Source: Cymbomonas tetramitiformis
Lineage: Eukaryota; Chlorophyta; Pyramimonadophyceae; Pyramimonadales; Pyramimonadaceae
Assembly: GCA_001247695.2 (NCBI GenBank)
Contig: LGRX02035268.1
Location: forward strand, 1-64,000
Reading direction: 5' to 3'
Length of the DNA: 64,000 nt
Shown here piece after piece: positions 11,301 through 19,629 of this stretch (positions within the stretch are counted from its first letter, which is position 1; every line of letters starts with the position of its first letter). A program made the translations under genes and the position numbers. The notes beneath the pieces are model-generated. The model worked only from the letters and a program-made list of their open reading frames with translations, did not search any database and had not been told where the DNA came from.

Positions 11301-14300
11301 TTCCAGCACATCATGCCCTCCTCCGGGGCTTGCGGTGTGTCTCTGTATTTGGTTTTAACCTTCCGCAGTTCTGCCCCTGACGAGTCACATATAACCTCTG
11401 TCTGGAGGGCTAAAAACCAAGATGGAGGTTCTGTTCCTTGTAGGCTATGCTTTGCCCTCAATTCTTCCCAGCTAAGCATAAGCCCTCCACAAGACTGAAG
11501 AAAGGAACCCATGTATCTAAGATTCCGGGTTGCAACTAGCATACTAATCTTCTCATACACAGGCTTCGGGAGTGACGAGTAAAGAAAGGTCTGTAGTTCC
11601 TCGTAGTCCTGTAGGGTTGAATGCTTTGTGTCTATAGAGTATCCATATTTTGACAATATGTAGCTCACCCGTTTGAACCAGTTCCCGCCTTTATCCGTGG
11701 CTTTTTTGAAGGGGAGGTGGTGGGATAAAGGAGAGCCCTGAATTTTTAGTTCCCTCGCTTCTCTTTCCATAACATAACTTGCCATTTTGCTCCATGTGCT
11801 GCTGTTGTCTCTGTACAAGTGTGCATTCGGTGTGCCGTGTGTTCCTTGTATGATCTGGTCACTCCAATACTCGTATTCTGTTGTATTGCATAGTGTGATT
11901 AAGGTTTCCGAGATGCATGTAGCATGGGCAATGTCTGTTACATTGTCAATCCCCAGTCCTCCTAGTGCGGCCGGTGTCCAGACTAATTGATGGTTTGTGT
12001 CTATGGGACAATTTAAGTATCTCAAGACAAAGTTTGCTATTGTGCCATCAATTTCTTTTGCTACATTGTTTGTTTCCGTGCTAATGGTCGATGTAACTTT
12101 TAAGGGATATGCCATTCTTGGTACAACAACCGCATTGATTATGTAACGAAGCTGATTCAAGTTTAAGGTTTGTGTTTGAACTGACAGCAGGCTTTGGGTG
12201 AGCTTATCCATGAGTATCTGTTTTTGGTGTTCCCATCCGCCATCCAGCGCAAACCAAACCCCTAAGTATCGGTTTGCCTCAGTTCTGTTGCTATATTCAA
12301 GATAGGCAGGGGTCTTGGGCGGAAGCCATTCGGACCATGTGTTGGGCCCTTCCTCTCCGTCTTCGATTTTCAGCATACCTCCGGACATGAGTTTCTTTTC
12401 CAACTCAATATGCCCTTCATATGCTTTGCCCCTCTGTCTTGCAGGTTTCCTATGGGAGTACTTAGATTTTTTGGCATTAATGGGAATCCCTATGAACCTC
12501 ATGAACTCATTGATCACCCCGAGCATGTCCTGTACTTCATCTTTTGATTTCCCTATCAGGATGATGTCATCACAGAAGAATCTGGCAAAAATGTTAGGCG
12601 GTGAATTCATGTTCAGCCATTTTCTGTTCTTCCGGGGTGAAGTAACTCCCGGGTTTCTGGTAGCATCTCTTGGTTTCTCCAGGGCATACCCGTAGGTCTG
12701 TTTCATGGGGTTCTTCCCGTTGGCCCTTTCTGCCAGCCAAATGGCCAATATGTCCATGATTGCCACAAACCTGAGGGGACTTAGGACTTCTCCTTGGGGC
12801 ACCCCACATTCAAGCATCCATTCATCTGTCATGCCTTCAGATGTGAGGACTGATCGGGATGCTTCGGATGTGATGTCCGAGATGATTGTAATGATGTTTT
12901 CGGGCAATCCTATTTTCTCCAGTGCTAGTTTGCTCATCCAAAATTCTGCTCGGTCAAAAGCTTGTTTAAGGTCCAGGTAGACAACATGCAGTTCCTTGTC
13001 GAATCTGTTAGCATCGGAAATAACTTCATTTAGGACTTGCAACGAATCCTCAATGTTTTTATTGGGTAAGAAGGCATCTTGGATTGGGAAAAAGACCGGA
13101 TGTTTGGATAAAGCCTTCTTTATTCTATTTGCAATGATGGAATTGAACAACTTCATGCCTGTTTCCAGCATGGTGAGTGGTCTGGAATTATCTGAGGTGC
13201 ACGGTTTGCTTGGATCTTTGGGGATCGGTTGAATGAAGCCCGCTTTTGCTAATCTTGGAAAAGAGCCTGTCCTCAAAATGTTGTTAAACATTTCAAGTAT
13301 TAATTCCTGGAGGTTTTGGGGTCCCTGTATCCATTGTGCATAATGCATTCCCGATGGGCCTGGGGCTGTGGATACTCCACATGATCCATAGACTGCCTCC
13401 AACTCCTTCATGAGTATAGGTTCTGCTAGCTGCTCGGTGACATGCTGAGGTAGTTTGGGGCTGTTCTCTAAGATCGATCTCAACCATGGGGGTAGGTGCT
13501 TGGGTGCTTCGGGTCTAGTGGAGAAGAGTTTATTTTCTTTGTATTCTTTTAAAATGGCTTGCTTCCTTTCATTTGCTGTTAGCGGTACCTCACCTTTGTC
13601 GTCATATTCTGGGGCTGCACCCTTTTCCGTCCCTTTTTTGTTTCCTAAAGCTCTATCCAGGAAGGCTGAAACTTTCTTTGCAAACAGATGTTGCATCTCT
13701 TCCTTCTCCCGGAGCTTCCAGTATCTTATGTCCTTGATTCTGCTCTCTTGGAATGCTTTTGTAACTGTTGGCAGGCTCGCCTCAAGTCTGTTGCTCCATG
13801 CCTCAGCCGTTTCTTGTGGCTTCCTACAAAGACTGTCACAAGGTATGGTACTGACGAGGCATTCTGTTGCTTCCAAGTCCTTCTCCTTTTCTATCTCTCC
13901 CAGCATTCGGTGTGCTTTCCTCAATGACTGAAGCCATTTGTATAGATAGTTTGATGTGGCTGATGGGACCGGCCTTTTGTGCATCTTTTTCCCCCTCGTT
14001 CCAAATGCGGCACACGCCGCTTTGTTTGCTGATTCATGGATGAAGTCCCAAGTTTGGTCCGTATCTTCTTTATGGGGACTACAGTTATCCATACTCTTCT
14101 TACTGCCCTCCAATTCTTGCTTTTTATTTACTAGCTTTTGTAGTCTTTCTGTATAGGCTTTCCATCCAGTGGCATATTTGAAGTTGTATGCATTGGTTTT
14201 GTCAAGGGCTGCTAGGGGTTTGCCGCAAAGACTCCAATGCTCTGCTTGCAGGCTCTGGTGCATGCAGATGTCCCATATGTGCCCTTCTCCATGCTCCTTA

Positions 14301-14959
14301 GGTCCTTCAAGTTTTAAGACTTCAGTGTTTCCCAAGTGAAAGTGTGTTTTGAGGTATTTCAAAACATCTTTTTTCCCATAATTGATTGGGAATTTCAAGC
14401 TCCAAATATTACCAATTTTTGTGTAACCATGCTGTGTCACTCCCTCTGGCATGCCAATGCCCCTAGAGCGGATGTGTGCGGAGTTCCAAGGTGAGCCCAT
14501 GTTTATCCACCATTCTTTAGTCTTGTTGTGCCACTTTATGCTACCTTTTGTGCTCGTCAGCTTACCCTTCCATGTGCTCAAGTCTTCCTTTAGGTTGTCT
14601 CCGTGGATATCCTCCTTTTTCATATTGTAGTCTGTAGTGTCTCCTAGAACAGTGTTTATTACTTGTGCTGCATTGTTTTGTTCAATGCTTGCATTTGCTA
14701 AATGCTTTATGGTGTATCCATTTTTCTCCAAGATTCTGGCTACAGCAGCCTTTGTAAGCTTTCTAAAACCTCCTACCGTCTCTGTGTGCTCCAGTCTTAC
14801 TGGGAAACCAGGGTACTTGTCGTGTGTAGTGTCATTTGCTCCGTTCAGGCGCGGTTCCTCTGTAGGGGTATGTTTCTGTTTTTCAGGGTGTATCTGCTCT
14901 CCTCTGATGTCAATCTGAGCCCAAACTATGCCGTGGTCTGAACAATGTATGGGTTCATT
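8360..14959 (-). CDS. LINE ORF2 main part: RT, RNase H, zinc motif, NPPF domain
   Basis: The frame is open from 14959 to a TAG at 8360 (2199 codons). Numbering from the codon at 14731, RT motif A is YLDLKQAFDRAEF, motif B GVPQGEVLSPLRF and the catalytic motif FCDD (D721, D722). RNase H follows with DGS (D1289), a TAE, an IDS and a GHNN...D cluster, so the usual acidic set looks complete. A C-x2-C-x9-H-x4-C motif lies near residue 1555. The last 550 residues include YGNPPF (N1816) and downstream ILPLSPKNLKKW, resembling motif IV of Dam-like adenine methyltransferases. The first residues (EPIHCSDHG) complete the endonuclease domain of the preceding frame, so one indel separates the two. The protein would copy the element RNA at a nicked target; the role of the methyltransferase-like tail is unknown. 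Confidence 0.9.
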   Translation of the reverse strand, partial: NEPIHCSDHGIVWAQIDIRGEQIHPEKQKHTPTEEPRLNGANDTTHDKYPGFPVRLEHTETVGGFRKLTKAAVARILEKNGYTIKHLANASIEQNNAAQVINTVLGDTTDYNMKKEDIHGDNLKEDLSTWKGKLTSTKGSIKWHNKTKEWWINMGSPWNSAHIRSRGIGMPEGVTQHGYTKIGNIWSLKFPINYGKKDVLKYLKTHFHLGNTEVLKLEGPKEHGEGHIWDICMHQSLQAEHWSLCGKPLAALDKTNAYNFKYATGWKAYTERLQKLVNKKQELEGSKKSMDNCSPHKEDTDQTWDFIHESANKAACAAFGTRGKKMHKRPVPSATSNYLYKWLQSLRKAHRMLGEIEKEKDLEATECLVSTIPCDSLCRKPQETAEAWSNRLEASLPTVTKAFQESRIKDIRYWKLREKEEMQHLFAKKVSAFLDRALGNKKGTEKGAAPEYDDKGEVPLTANERKQAILKEYKENKLFSTRPEAPKHLPPWLRSILENSPKLPQHVTEQLAEPILMKELEAVYGSCGVSTAPGPSGMHYAQWIQGPQNLQELILEMFNNILRTGSFPRLAKAGFIQPIPKDPSKPCTSDNSRPLTMLETGMKLFNSIIANRIKKALSKHPVFFPIQDAFLPNKNIEDSLQVLNEVISDANRFDKELHVVYLDLKQAFDRAEFWMSKLALEKIGLPENIITIISDITSEASRSVLTSEGMTDEWMLECGVPQGEVLSPLRFVAIMDILAIWLAERANGKNPMKQTYGYALEKPRDATRNPGVTSPRKNRKWLNMNSPPNIFARFFCDDIILIGKSKDEVQDMLGVINEFMRFIGIPINAKKSKYSHRKPARQRGKAYEGHIELEKKLMSGGMLKIEDGEEGPNTWSEWLPPKTPAYLEYSNRTEANRYLGVWFALDGGWEHQKQILMDKLTQSLLSVQTQTLNLNQLRYIINAVVVPRMAYPLKVTSTISTETNNVAKEIDGTIANFVLRYLNCPIDTNHQLVWTPAALGGLGIDNVTDIAHATCISETLITLCNTTEYEYWSDQIIQGTHGTPNAHLYRDNSSTWSKMASYVMEREARELKIQGSPLSHHLPFKKATDKGGNWFKRVSYILSKYGYSIDTKHSTLQDYEELQTFLYSSLPKPVYEKISMLVATRNLRYMGSFLQSCGGLMLSWEELRAKHSLQGTEPPSWFLALQTEVICDSSGAELRKVKTKYRDTPQAPEEGMMCWKGTGMGQEGMKLVTVQRHDTGLGTLQLKMYTKNQEGTYMPDKTGLKTLSVNEYHILQDGTTLMPVNQNFLRMHANSTARINMREGPEAETYLTYVGDRLNDLFRARCNNSCAADNSEFSCPSASEDEEQGAQDEADKRVSFDFASDGSLYKSSSFASCGAAYMRFEEGDPTPVMSKHNIPREAPITSPTAGIIDNIHKPSSTTAEILGLRKLLQDRKHEILNTMVPLTHVIDSMATINAVNRDPGTLNVRDLMQEPNRRDLVAIRLILEELGFYNTMGQAKLLIKWIRGHNNDRLHDKVDRTAKRAAFRYSGRQLRFDEDGDLDFSLLFHEQSITGGIRNHIRRLQRLSHHKKWKDMHGQGRALRLLEENHVKPIKDVSKIASKYFTAYRCRELTGLQASPHRAHRMGIGESPTCRTCGTTTQCTYTHIQLNCPGEGNKLHQLRENQQEEMKETIRKATVGDPRLIIEGSNTRGGIISPSEIFPLAEIDNDLTASRPLAALPEASMYRLSNTRKGTVAVASAPIDTNSDGSHNFQDLQYIKKKEFWKLVEWHRLTTDTPQTSISNYTQRANDIHSALIACNTESGDPKNCYAIRRDLLDIIIDERGLGKDGCELFCNPVNSHPGIKSRRCIPTAAMKEALRPFCHKGKIGWDGLARDAYVNSVTGKGKKVYGNPPFDGGVLREASAVMQTLSRGLEAARTSEGFEGIWILPLSPKNLKKWTGKGFKLIFKYPRGTIPFIPHDYWSGKGPYTMPGEGCYKDKYSDVVILSIDSESMGCPVSKKLDNEKMQYKLLQWFINVVPHKKITPKLLKETGLHPDMIEQALSEKDCLLPPRLCPWVGGRNNVEQRNQYPGAHLDGGHRNAGGTPFLNAVEWPEELALMGYLPEGFGKVLKGIGVPHRGVKTLLKKLSRMCRRHARERCILHETGALPESGIVEEAPNIQELCTENRKVTDVVKAAGEMLGSYVNPHPPPSPHGVGAP

Positions 14960-16254
14960 TCAAGCCAGCCAGCAGCCGCTGTTCTATCTTCCATTCCTTT
15001 GTTTGCCATTATATGAGTGAGTTTTGCTTTTGAACTGTTGTTCACAACCCTTGTGAATATCTCATTACATTCTGGATGCATGTGTGTGATAAGTTCTGTT
15101 AATGTTGTCCTGTCATCATTGAAGTAACTTAAGAGGTGTTTGTTCTTAGTCTGGTGATCTTTGTATGACATCTGCTGACCTTTTGTTATCCTTTGGCTTT
15201 GGGTCAGTGTGCAATTCTTGTCTCCTATTTCTATGTGGGCCTTGTTTCTGTTGTCTCCTGACTTGGCCGCCCAATCCTTAAGGGTTTTATAGAAGTCCTC
15301 TTGTTCCTCTTTGAGGCTGGCATCGTTCATGTACCCGCTTGCCACCGAAAACGAAAAACCCTTTGTGCCTGTAAACCGAATCATGACTGACCTTTTTTGT
15401 GTCCCGTCCACATATGTTGCATTGGGTGTAAGCGGTATATCTTTGGGGTTCCATACTATGAGGGACCCTATACTAGCCTTTTCATCCGTATGTGAAATTC
15501 TAAAGTTTAAACCTTTCTGGAGCATCAATGTCTTAACCATTGGCATACTTGTGGTTGAGATCTTGGTCTCAGAGACACATATGATGTGTGCTTTTCTGTC
15601 TAGCACTAGGTTACAAATGGTCTCTAGCTTAATCATACTATCCTGGTCCTCCTTTGTGTGTCTCAATCCTCTCATATTCATTCCCATTACTATAATGTGT
15701 TCCTTTCTCCCTTGAGCTCTCTGTAGTTCCTGCAGCCGTATGTTTTCCGCCTCATTCCGTGAGTGCTTAGCCTTTTGTTTGATGCATCTTCCATCCACTC
15801 CATATAAGTTTTTGTGGAAAAAGATGTTTTCCGTCCGCTCACAATTTTGAACCTTCCTCCTCAGTTTTTTCCCTGCCTGGTACCTCAGGCCCGTGGTTCT
15901 GAGGGTGTTTCTTTTTCCCGGGGCATTGGAAGCCATTGCTTTCCCTGTTCTAATACCTCCAACCACCACTTGTTTTTCCCGGAATTCTCTATTTTGCGCT
16001 ATTTCCTCAGGGGTTATATTCCCATATCTGAGTTGCTCCCTGATTATGGCTACCGCTCCCCTGTTGTTTAGCTTCTCATTTCTAGTGAATTTCCCGAAGC
16101 CATGGTGATACTTGATGTTAGAAGTGACCATGCTGTTTATGATGTCTCTTTCTAGCTGGTGCTCTCCTGCATATCTGAGATTTTTGAAGGATTTCCTGAG
16201 TTTTGACTGCTGTGTGGAAGACCAGAAGGCCTTTGTTTTGGGGATCGATCTCAC
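14926..16254 (-). CDS. LINE ORF2 N-terminal part: APE-type endonuclease (EEP)
   Basis: This frame holds an exonuclease-endonuclease-phosphatase domain. I see MGMNMRGL (motif N, about residue 193), ICVSETK (catalytic E229), SGYMND and IGDKN (D345, N347). The final SDH of the fold is in the next frame at about 14935, so the domain is intact apart from a single frame change near 14950-14965. The region before the domain is basic and may bind nucleic acid. Residue 1 is a GTG; an upstream TAG closes the frame, and it overlaps ORF1 by 137 nt, so translation would need frameshifting, reinitiation or an undamaged relative. In APE-type elements the enzyme nicks the target to prime reverse transcription. 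Confidence 0.85.
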   Translation of the reverse strand: MRSIPKTKAFWSSTQQSKLRKSFKNLRYAGEHQLERDIINSMVTSNIKYHHGFGKFTRNEKLNNRGAVAIIREQLRYGNITPEEIAQNREFREKQVVVGGIRTGKAMASNAPGKRNTLRTTGLRYQAGKKLRRKVQNCERTENIFFHKNLYGVDGRCIKQKAKHSRNEAENIRLQELQRAQGRKEHIIVMGMNMRGLRHTKEDQDSMIKLETICNLVLDRKAHIICVSETKISTTSMPMVKTLMLQKGLNFRISHTDEKASIGSLIVWNPKDIPLTPNATYVDGTQKRSVMIRFTGTKGFSFSVASGYMNDASLKEEQEDFYKTLKDWAAKSGDNRNKAHIEIGDKNCTLTQSQRITKGQQMSYKDHQTKNKHLLSYFNDDRTTLTELITHMHPECNEIFTRVVNNSSKAKLTHIMANKGMEDRTAAAGWLEMNPYIVQTTA

Positions 16255-17275
16255 ATCTGAGACCTAAGTGTTTATATACTGGTGTCTTGTTGTCATGTCC
16301 TTCTTTTCCCATTTTTGTGAAAGGTTTGATTAAAAGAACAGTGTTCTTATGTTTCAAGTGTATTGCCAATGTCCATTCCTGACTTTCATGAAGGATATAG
16401 GTGTGGTGTTTTGTCTGAAGAAGTTTGTTTATGTCATTGTTGTACTCCTGTTGGCTACCGTTTATCATTTCATAAAAGGTGCGCTTGTTGTTGGTGCAAG
16501 TGAAGTCTAGTTTCAGCTTGGAGCACAGTGTCTCAATGTTGGCTATGGTAATGACTCCTTTCCTGCTGTATACAGGGTTGTATTTTGTAATGTCCTTGTT
16601 GGTGTTCCCTCTTTCATCCTTGGGCTGAGTGATCCTGTCTTGGATTATTTCTTGTAGATCCTGAATGTGTAATGTGGCCTCCGAGTTGTGGTGCTCCCCT
16701 TCAATGCTCCCTTCCTTTAGATAGGTGAAGAATGGTAAATGCTCGCTCCTGTCACACCATTGCCTCCATTTCTCCGCTGTTCTGATAACCCAGATCCCGC
16801 ATGTGTGATTATCCAGTTGCTGTCTGAACGTTGATACCTCTACCTTCCAACTTCTCCCGTTTATGGTTTTGTGATGGATTTTCAACCAAGATGAGAGTGC
16901 CCCTTCAAGTTTGCTTTGTGTTTCGGTTGTTGTTATTACCCCAAGTGAGTCATAAATATAGGCTTCTATGTGTTTTTCATTTGTAATTCGGAGGGTTATG
17001 AGTTTCCAGTGTTCACCGTTGCTCACCCCGAAGTGGGTCCTCAGGTGTTTGCCCAATGCTTTCCTGATGAGGTGTACGAAGCTTGGTTCCCCGGTTTCCA
17101 GTTTTGAAAGGAGTTCATCATAGCCTATGGGGGGGATCGAGCTTTTGTCCTGTAGCCTGAGAGCCTCATCTAGCTGTTCAGAATCAATCCCTTCCCCGTT
17201 GTGTCCTGTTTTTGCTTCAAGACTGTTACTGTTTAGGGTTGATGACCCAGCGGGCTGCCCCCCTTTTCCCCTCAT
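16118..17275 (-). CDS. LINE ORF1 with Ulp1/C48-like cysteine protease domain
   Basis: This 385-residue ORF starts at ATG 17275. Residues 60-165 fit the Ulp1/SENP (C48) fold: EHW with H89, YDSL with D109, and QLDNHTCG with Q153 and C159. The Q-x5-C-G spacing is that of SUMO proteases. Captured Ulp1-like domains are known from some DNA transposons such as plant MULE relatives; they could process the element's own protein or remove ubiquitin-like tags. The C-terminal 45 residues overlap the next frame out of phase. The region after the domain is unrecognised. No RNA-binding motif typical of LINE ORF1 was seen. The catalytic set appears complete. Confidence 0.85.
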   Translation of the reverse strand: MRGKGGQPAGSSTLNSNSLEAKTGHNGEGIDSEQLDEALRLQDKSSIPPIGYDELLSKLETGEPSFVHLIRKALGKHLRTHFGVSNGEHWKLITLRITNEKHIEAYIYDSLGVITTTETQSKLEGALSSWLKIHHKTINGRSWKVEVSTFRQQLDNHTCGIWVIRTAEKWRQWCDRSEHLPFFTYLKEGSIEGEHHNSEATLHIQDLQEIIQDRITQPKDERGNTNKDITKYNPVYSRKGVITIANIETLCSKLKLDFTCTNNKRTFYEMINGSQQEYNNDINKLLQTKHHTYILHESQEWTLAIHLKHKNTVLLIKPFTKMGKEGHDNKTPVYKHLGLRCEIDPQNKGLLVFHTAVKTQEILQKSQICRRAPARKRHHKQHGHF

Positions 17276-17300
17276 GATCTCTTTCCTGGTAAATCAGGAT

Positions 17301-17895
17301 ATCTAACGGTGTATATTTATATTTCAACATGAGCCCTCATTTGCACGGTTACGATTCCTATAGCGCTATTCATTGTAGAGTACTGGGAGGGGGGGAAAGT
17401 TAACCCTCTATCTATAAATATATAAACCCCAATAAATCGACTATGGAGGGTAAAAAATGATTGAGAAATATAGATATAGTCTGACACACGAATCGACGCG
17501 ACGCTCGACATACGGTTACTCGATACAGTTTTCCCCCCGCGGCGGATGTGATAATACTGTTAAGGAATATTTTGATCATACATTTTTGTCCAGCCAAGTT
17601 TGCACCCGTACGCACCCGTCGTTTCTCGTCGAGTTGTTGCGTCGCAGAAACAGTGAATTCTACTTGCGATACTTGCACGGCTGTCGCCAGGCCTGCGTGT
17701 AATTTATATTTTGCACAATACACTAAACAGTAGCTAGTTTTTTTACATCAACCAAATATACGTCTTACACGAATCGCTTCGACACAATTTTATAATGCAC
17801 AACGTGCTACACGAAGAAGTTTAATGGATTCAAAGGTTCATGGCAAGTTTGTACATTATTTCAATTTATCTGGACATTTTGGGTAACTCTATGAC
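17301..17895. other. No gene recognised
   Basis: AT-rich. Opposing short frames at 17412-17733 have no recognisable motif. The end of the LINE 5' region may lie here. Confidence 0.4.
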
Positions 17896-18744
17896 TTATT
17901 TGTTGAAGTGCGACCTGACACGCACATGTTTGCCTGAGGCCTTCTTATCAGATATTTTGCGCAATTTCTTTTGGCGGCTGCGGTCATCACGATGTGCGGG
18001 ATCCACCCAATCTGGGATCATTGAGCCAAATGTTGGAGCATGCTCATGCATCGCGTACCAGCGTTTACGCTTCGACGGTGCGACTGAAAACCCCCTCTCT
18101 TTTTCCGGCATTTGTTTGACAGCCGCAACAAACCGTACGTTCCGGAGACACCGCCCCTGTGCGATACGACGTGGTGGGTCATAACCACAGAGCTGGTGAA
18201 GAGTGGAAAACACCAACTCCACTGTATCTGAGCTAAGTGCACGCTCATTCAAGTGTATTCTATCCTGTGGAGAGAGGCGGTCCAGTACCCATAAACGGAC
18301 ATCCGCATTGCACAACCAACTTTGCACCTGTTGAAATGTCAATCCATCAAGCTTGTCTGGAAACGACCTTAGCGGAATGAATGGCAAGTTTCCAACAATG
18401 CGCATGAGCATGAGGCTCCGATCCAATAACCAAACTGTCCTCGTAGCTGATGGTATGCCTCTCTTATCCATCGCGGCAAATGCATTTGAAATAACATGCA
18501 TGTACGTGGCCTCACGTGGAAATCCCTCACGATGAAGGGCCTGTGCGAGCTCAACTGAGTCATAAACTGCCATCGCACATGGCACATTTTGTTTGTCGGT
18601 GAGACCAGTAATGATCTTCAAAAGTGTGTGTGGATTCATTGACCACTCTTGTCGCTCAAGTGGCGAGGGTGCATTGTACTCTGCGATCACCGACTTGATC
18701 ACCAAAACGTATAAGTCACCATCTAGGAGACTATGTGCGATCAT
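17896..18744 (-). CDS. Hypothetical protein, 282 aa
   Basis: An intact frame runs from ATG 18744 to a stop at 17896 with no internal break. Codon use and residue mix look like real coding sequence. I do not recognise the family. The segment LSSDTVELVFSTLHQLCG loosely recalls a conserved stretch in several transposase-derived proteins, and the C-terminus is very basic (RSRQKKLRK and following), as in DNA-binding proteins. The frame stays open upstream of the ATG to about 18810, into a tandem array whose units encode similar peptides (YDLICHTI), so the protein may be the 3' exon of a longer gene. Transposase remnant or host gene are both possible. Confidence 0.5.
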   Translation of the reverse strand: MIAHSLLDGDLYVLVIKSVIAEYNAPSPLERQEWSMNPHTLLKIITGLTDKQNVPCAMAVYDSVELAQALHREGFPREATYMHVISNAFAAMDKRGIPSATRTVWLLDRSLMLMRIVGNLPFIPLRSFPDKLDGLTFQQVQSWLCNADVRLWVLDRLSPQDRIHLNERALSSDTVELVFSTLHQLCGYDPPRRIAQGRCLRNVRFVAAVKQMPEKERGFSVAPSKRKRWYAMHEHAPTFGSMIPDWVDPAHRDDRSRQKKLRKISDKKASGKHVRVRSHFNK

Positions 18745-18789
18745 CGCGGGAGTTTGAGCAGAAGCGGTAGCCTGTGGCCAAATTGTGTG

Positions 18790-19234
18790 GCAGATCAGAT
18801 CATAGCAAACCCGTTAAGAACCATCGAAGCTAGAGACAATCCGGGATTGTGGTCGCCGCACACACCTGCAGGGGATCCGCGGCTACAATAGGGTCTTGTG
18901 GCGCGGCGTTTGTTGCTGTGGGTCGGGATGCGCCGACGGCAGCCTGTGATAATATGGTGTTGCAGATTAGATCATAGCTAAGCCGTTGAGAAAAGTCGAA
19001 GCTAGAGACAATCCGGGCCGGTGGTTGCCGCACACACCTGCAGGGGATCCTCGGCTACAATAGGGTCTTGTGGCGCGGCATTTATTGCTGGGGGTCGGGA
19101 TGCGCCGACGGCAGCCTGTGGCAAGATGGTGTGGCAGATTAGATCATAGCAAAGCCGTCGAGAACAATTGAAGCTAGAGACAATCCGGGATGGTGGTCGC
19201 CGCACACACCTGCAGGGGATCCTCGGCTACAATA
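18790..19234 (-). repeat. 172-bp tandem repeats, possible duplicated exons
   Basis: GCAGAT(C/T)AGATCATAGC occurs at 18790, 18962 and 19134, a 172-bp period; the last copy is cut by the LTR at 19235. On the minus strand each unit codes about 57 residues containing YDLIC, GASRP and APQDPIVA, followed by CTGCAG-GTGTGTG, a plausible splice donor. A 172-bp period is not a multiple of three, which suits exon-plus-intron duplication better than coding expansion. Confidence 0.7.
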
Positions 19235-19426
19235 TGTGAGATATAATATAACGTATTATATCGGGGTGGTCACTGATAAGTTCTCATACAAGTGTCAACT
19301 GATTATAAGAGTTAAACGAATATAAGGTGTCTGTGACCTAGGGATCTGTCACCTAGTACTGTACGAGTACTGGTACAGCTAACGGGAGTCAGATAAGTTA
19401 TGACCTACGGGTCACTGAATCCAGCA
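19235..19426 (-). repeat. LTR of element A (3' side)
   Basis: Starts TGTGAGATATAATATAACG and ends CACTGAATCCAGCA. Matches 22391-22582 with only scattered differences. Inside the element it is preceded, in element direction, by a short purine-rich GGGTGGTG. Confidence 0.88.
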
Positions 19427-19629
19427 CACCACCCTGTGACTGTACATAGTGCTGTTACAGGTGGCAGAGATCGGAGCACAGACAAAGCAAATTGTTCCGA
19501 AACAACAAACAGCTAGGAGCTGGAAACTGCTAGAGGGAGGCCTGTGCTTTAGCCAGGGCGGTCCCTTTCTAAAACTGCTGCTAGGATACTGCTTGAAGCT
19601 AAGTTCCTACAGCTCAATTTCGCAGATAC

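Larger units (their letters stand above)
8053..17300 (-). mobile_element. Non-LTR (LINE-like) retrotransposon with protease and methyltransferase-like domains
   Basis: In element direction (minus) it carries ORF1 with a Ulp1-like cysteine protease, then ORF2 with an APE/EEP endonuclease, RT, RNase H, a CCHC-like motif and a C-terminal NPPF domain, then a 3' region of about 300 bp ending in an (ATT)n microsatellite. Non-LTR elements with APE and RNase H are well known, and simple-repeat 3' tails occur in several clades. A Ulp1-like ORF1 and an adenine-methyltransferase-like tail are uncommon. Two fragments of the same family lie at 56488-58105 and 62525-64000. The 5' boundary (about 17300) is approximate and no TSD was identified. 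Two frame breaks separate the ORFs. Confidence 0.88.
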
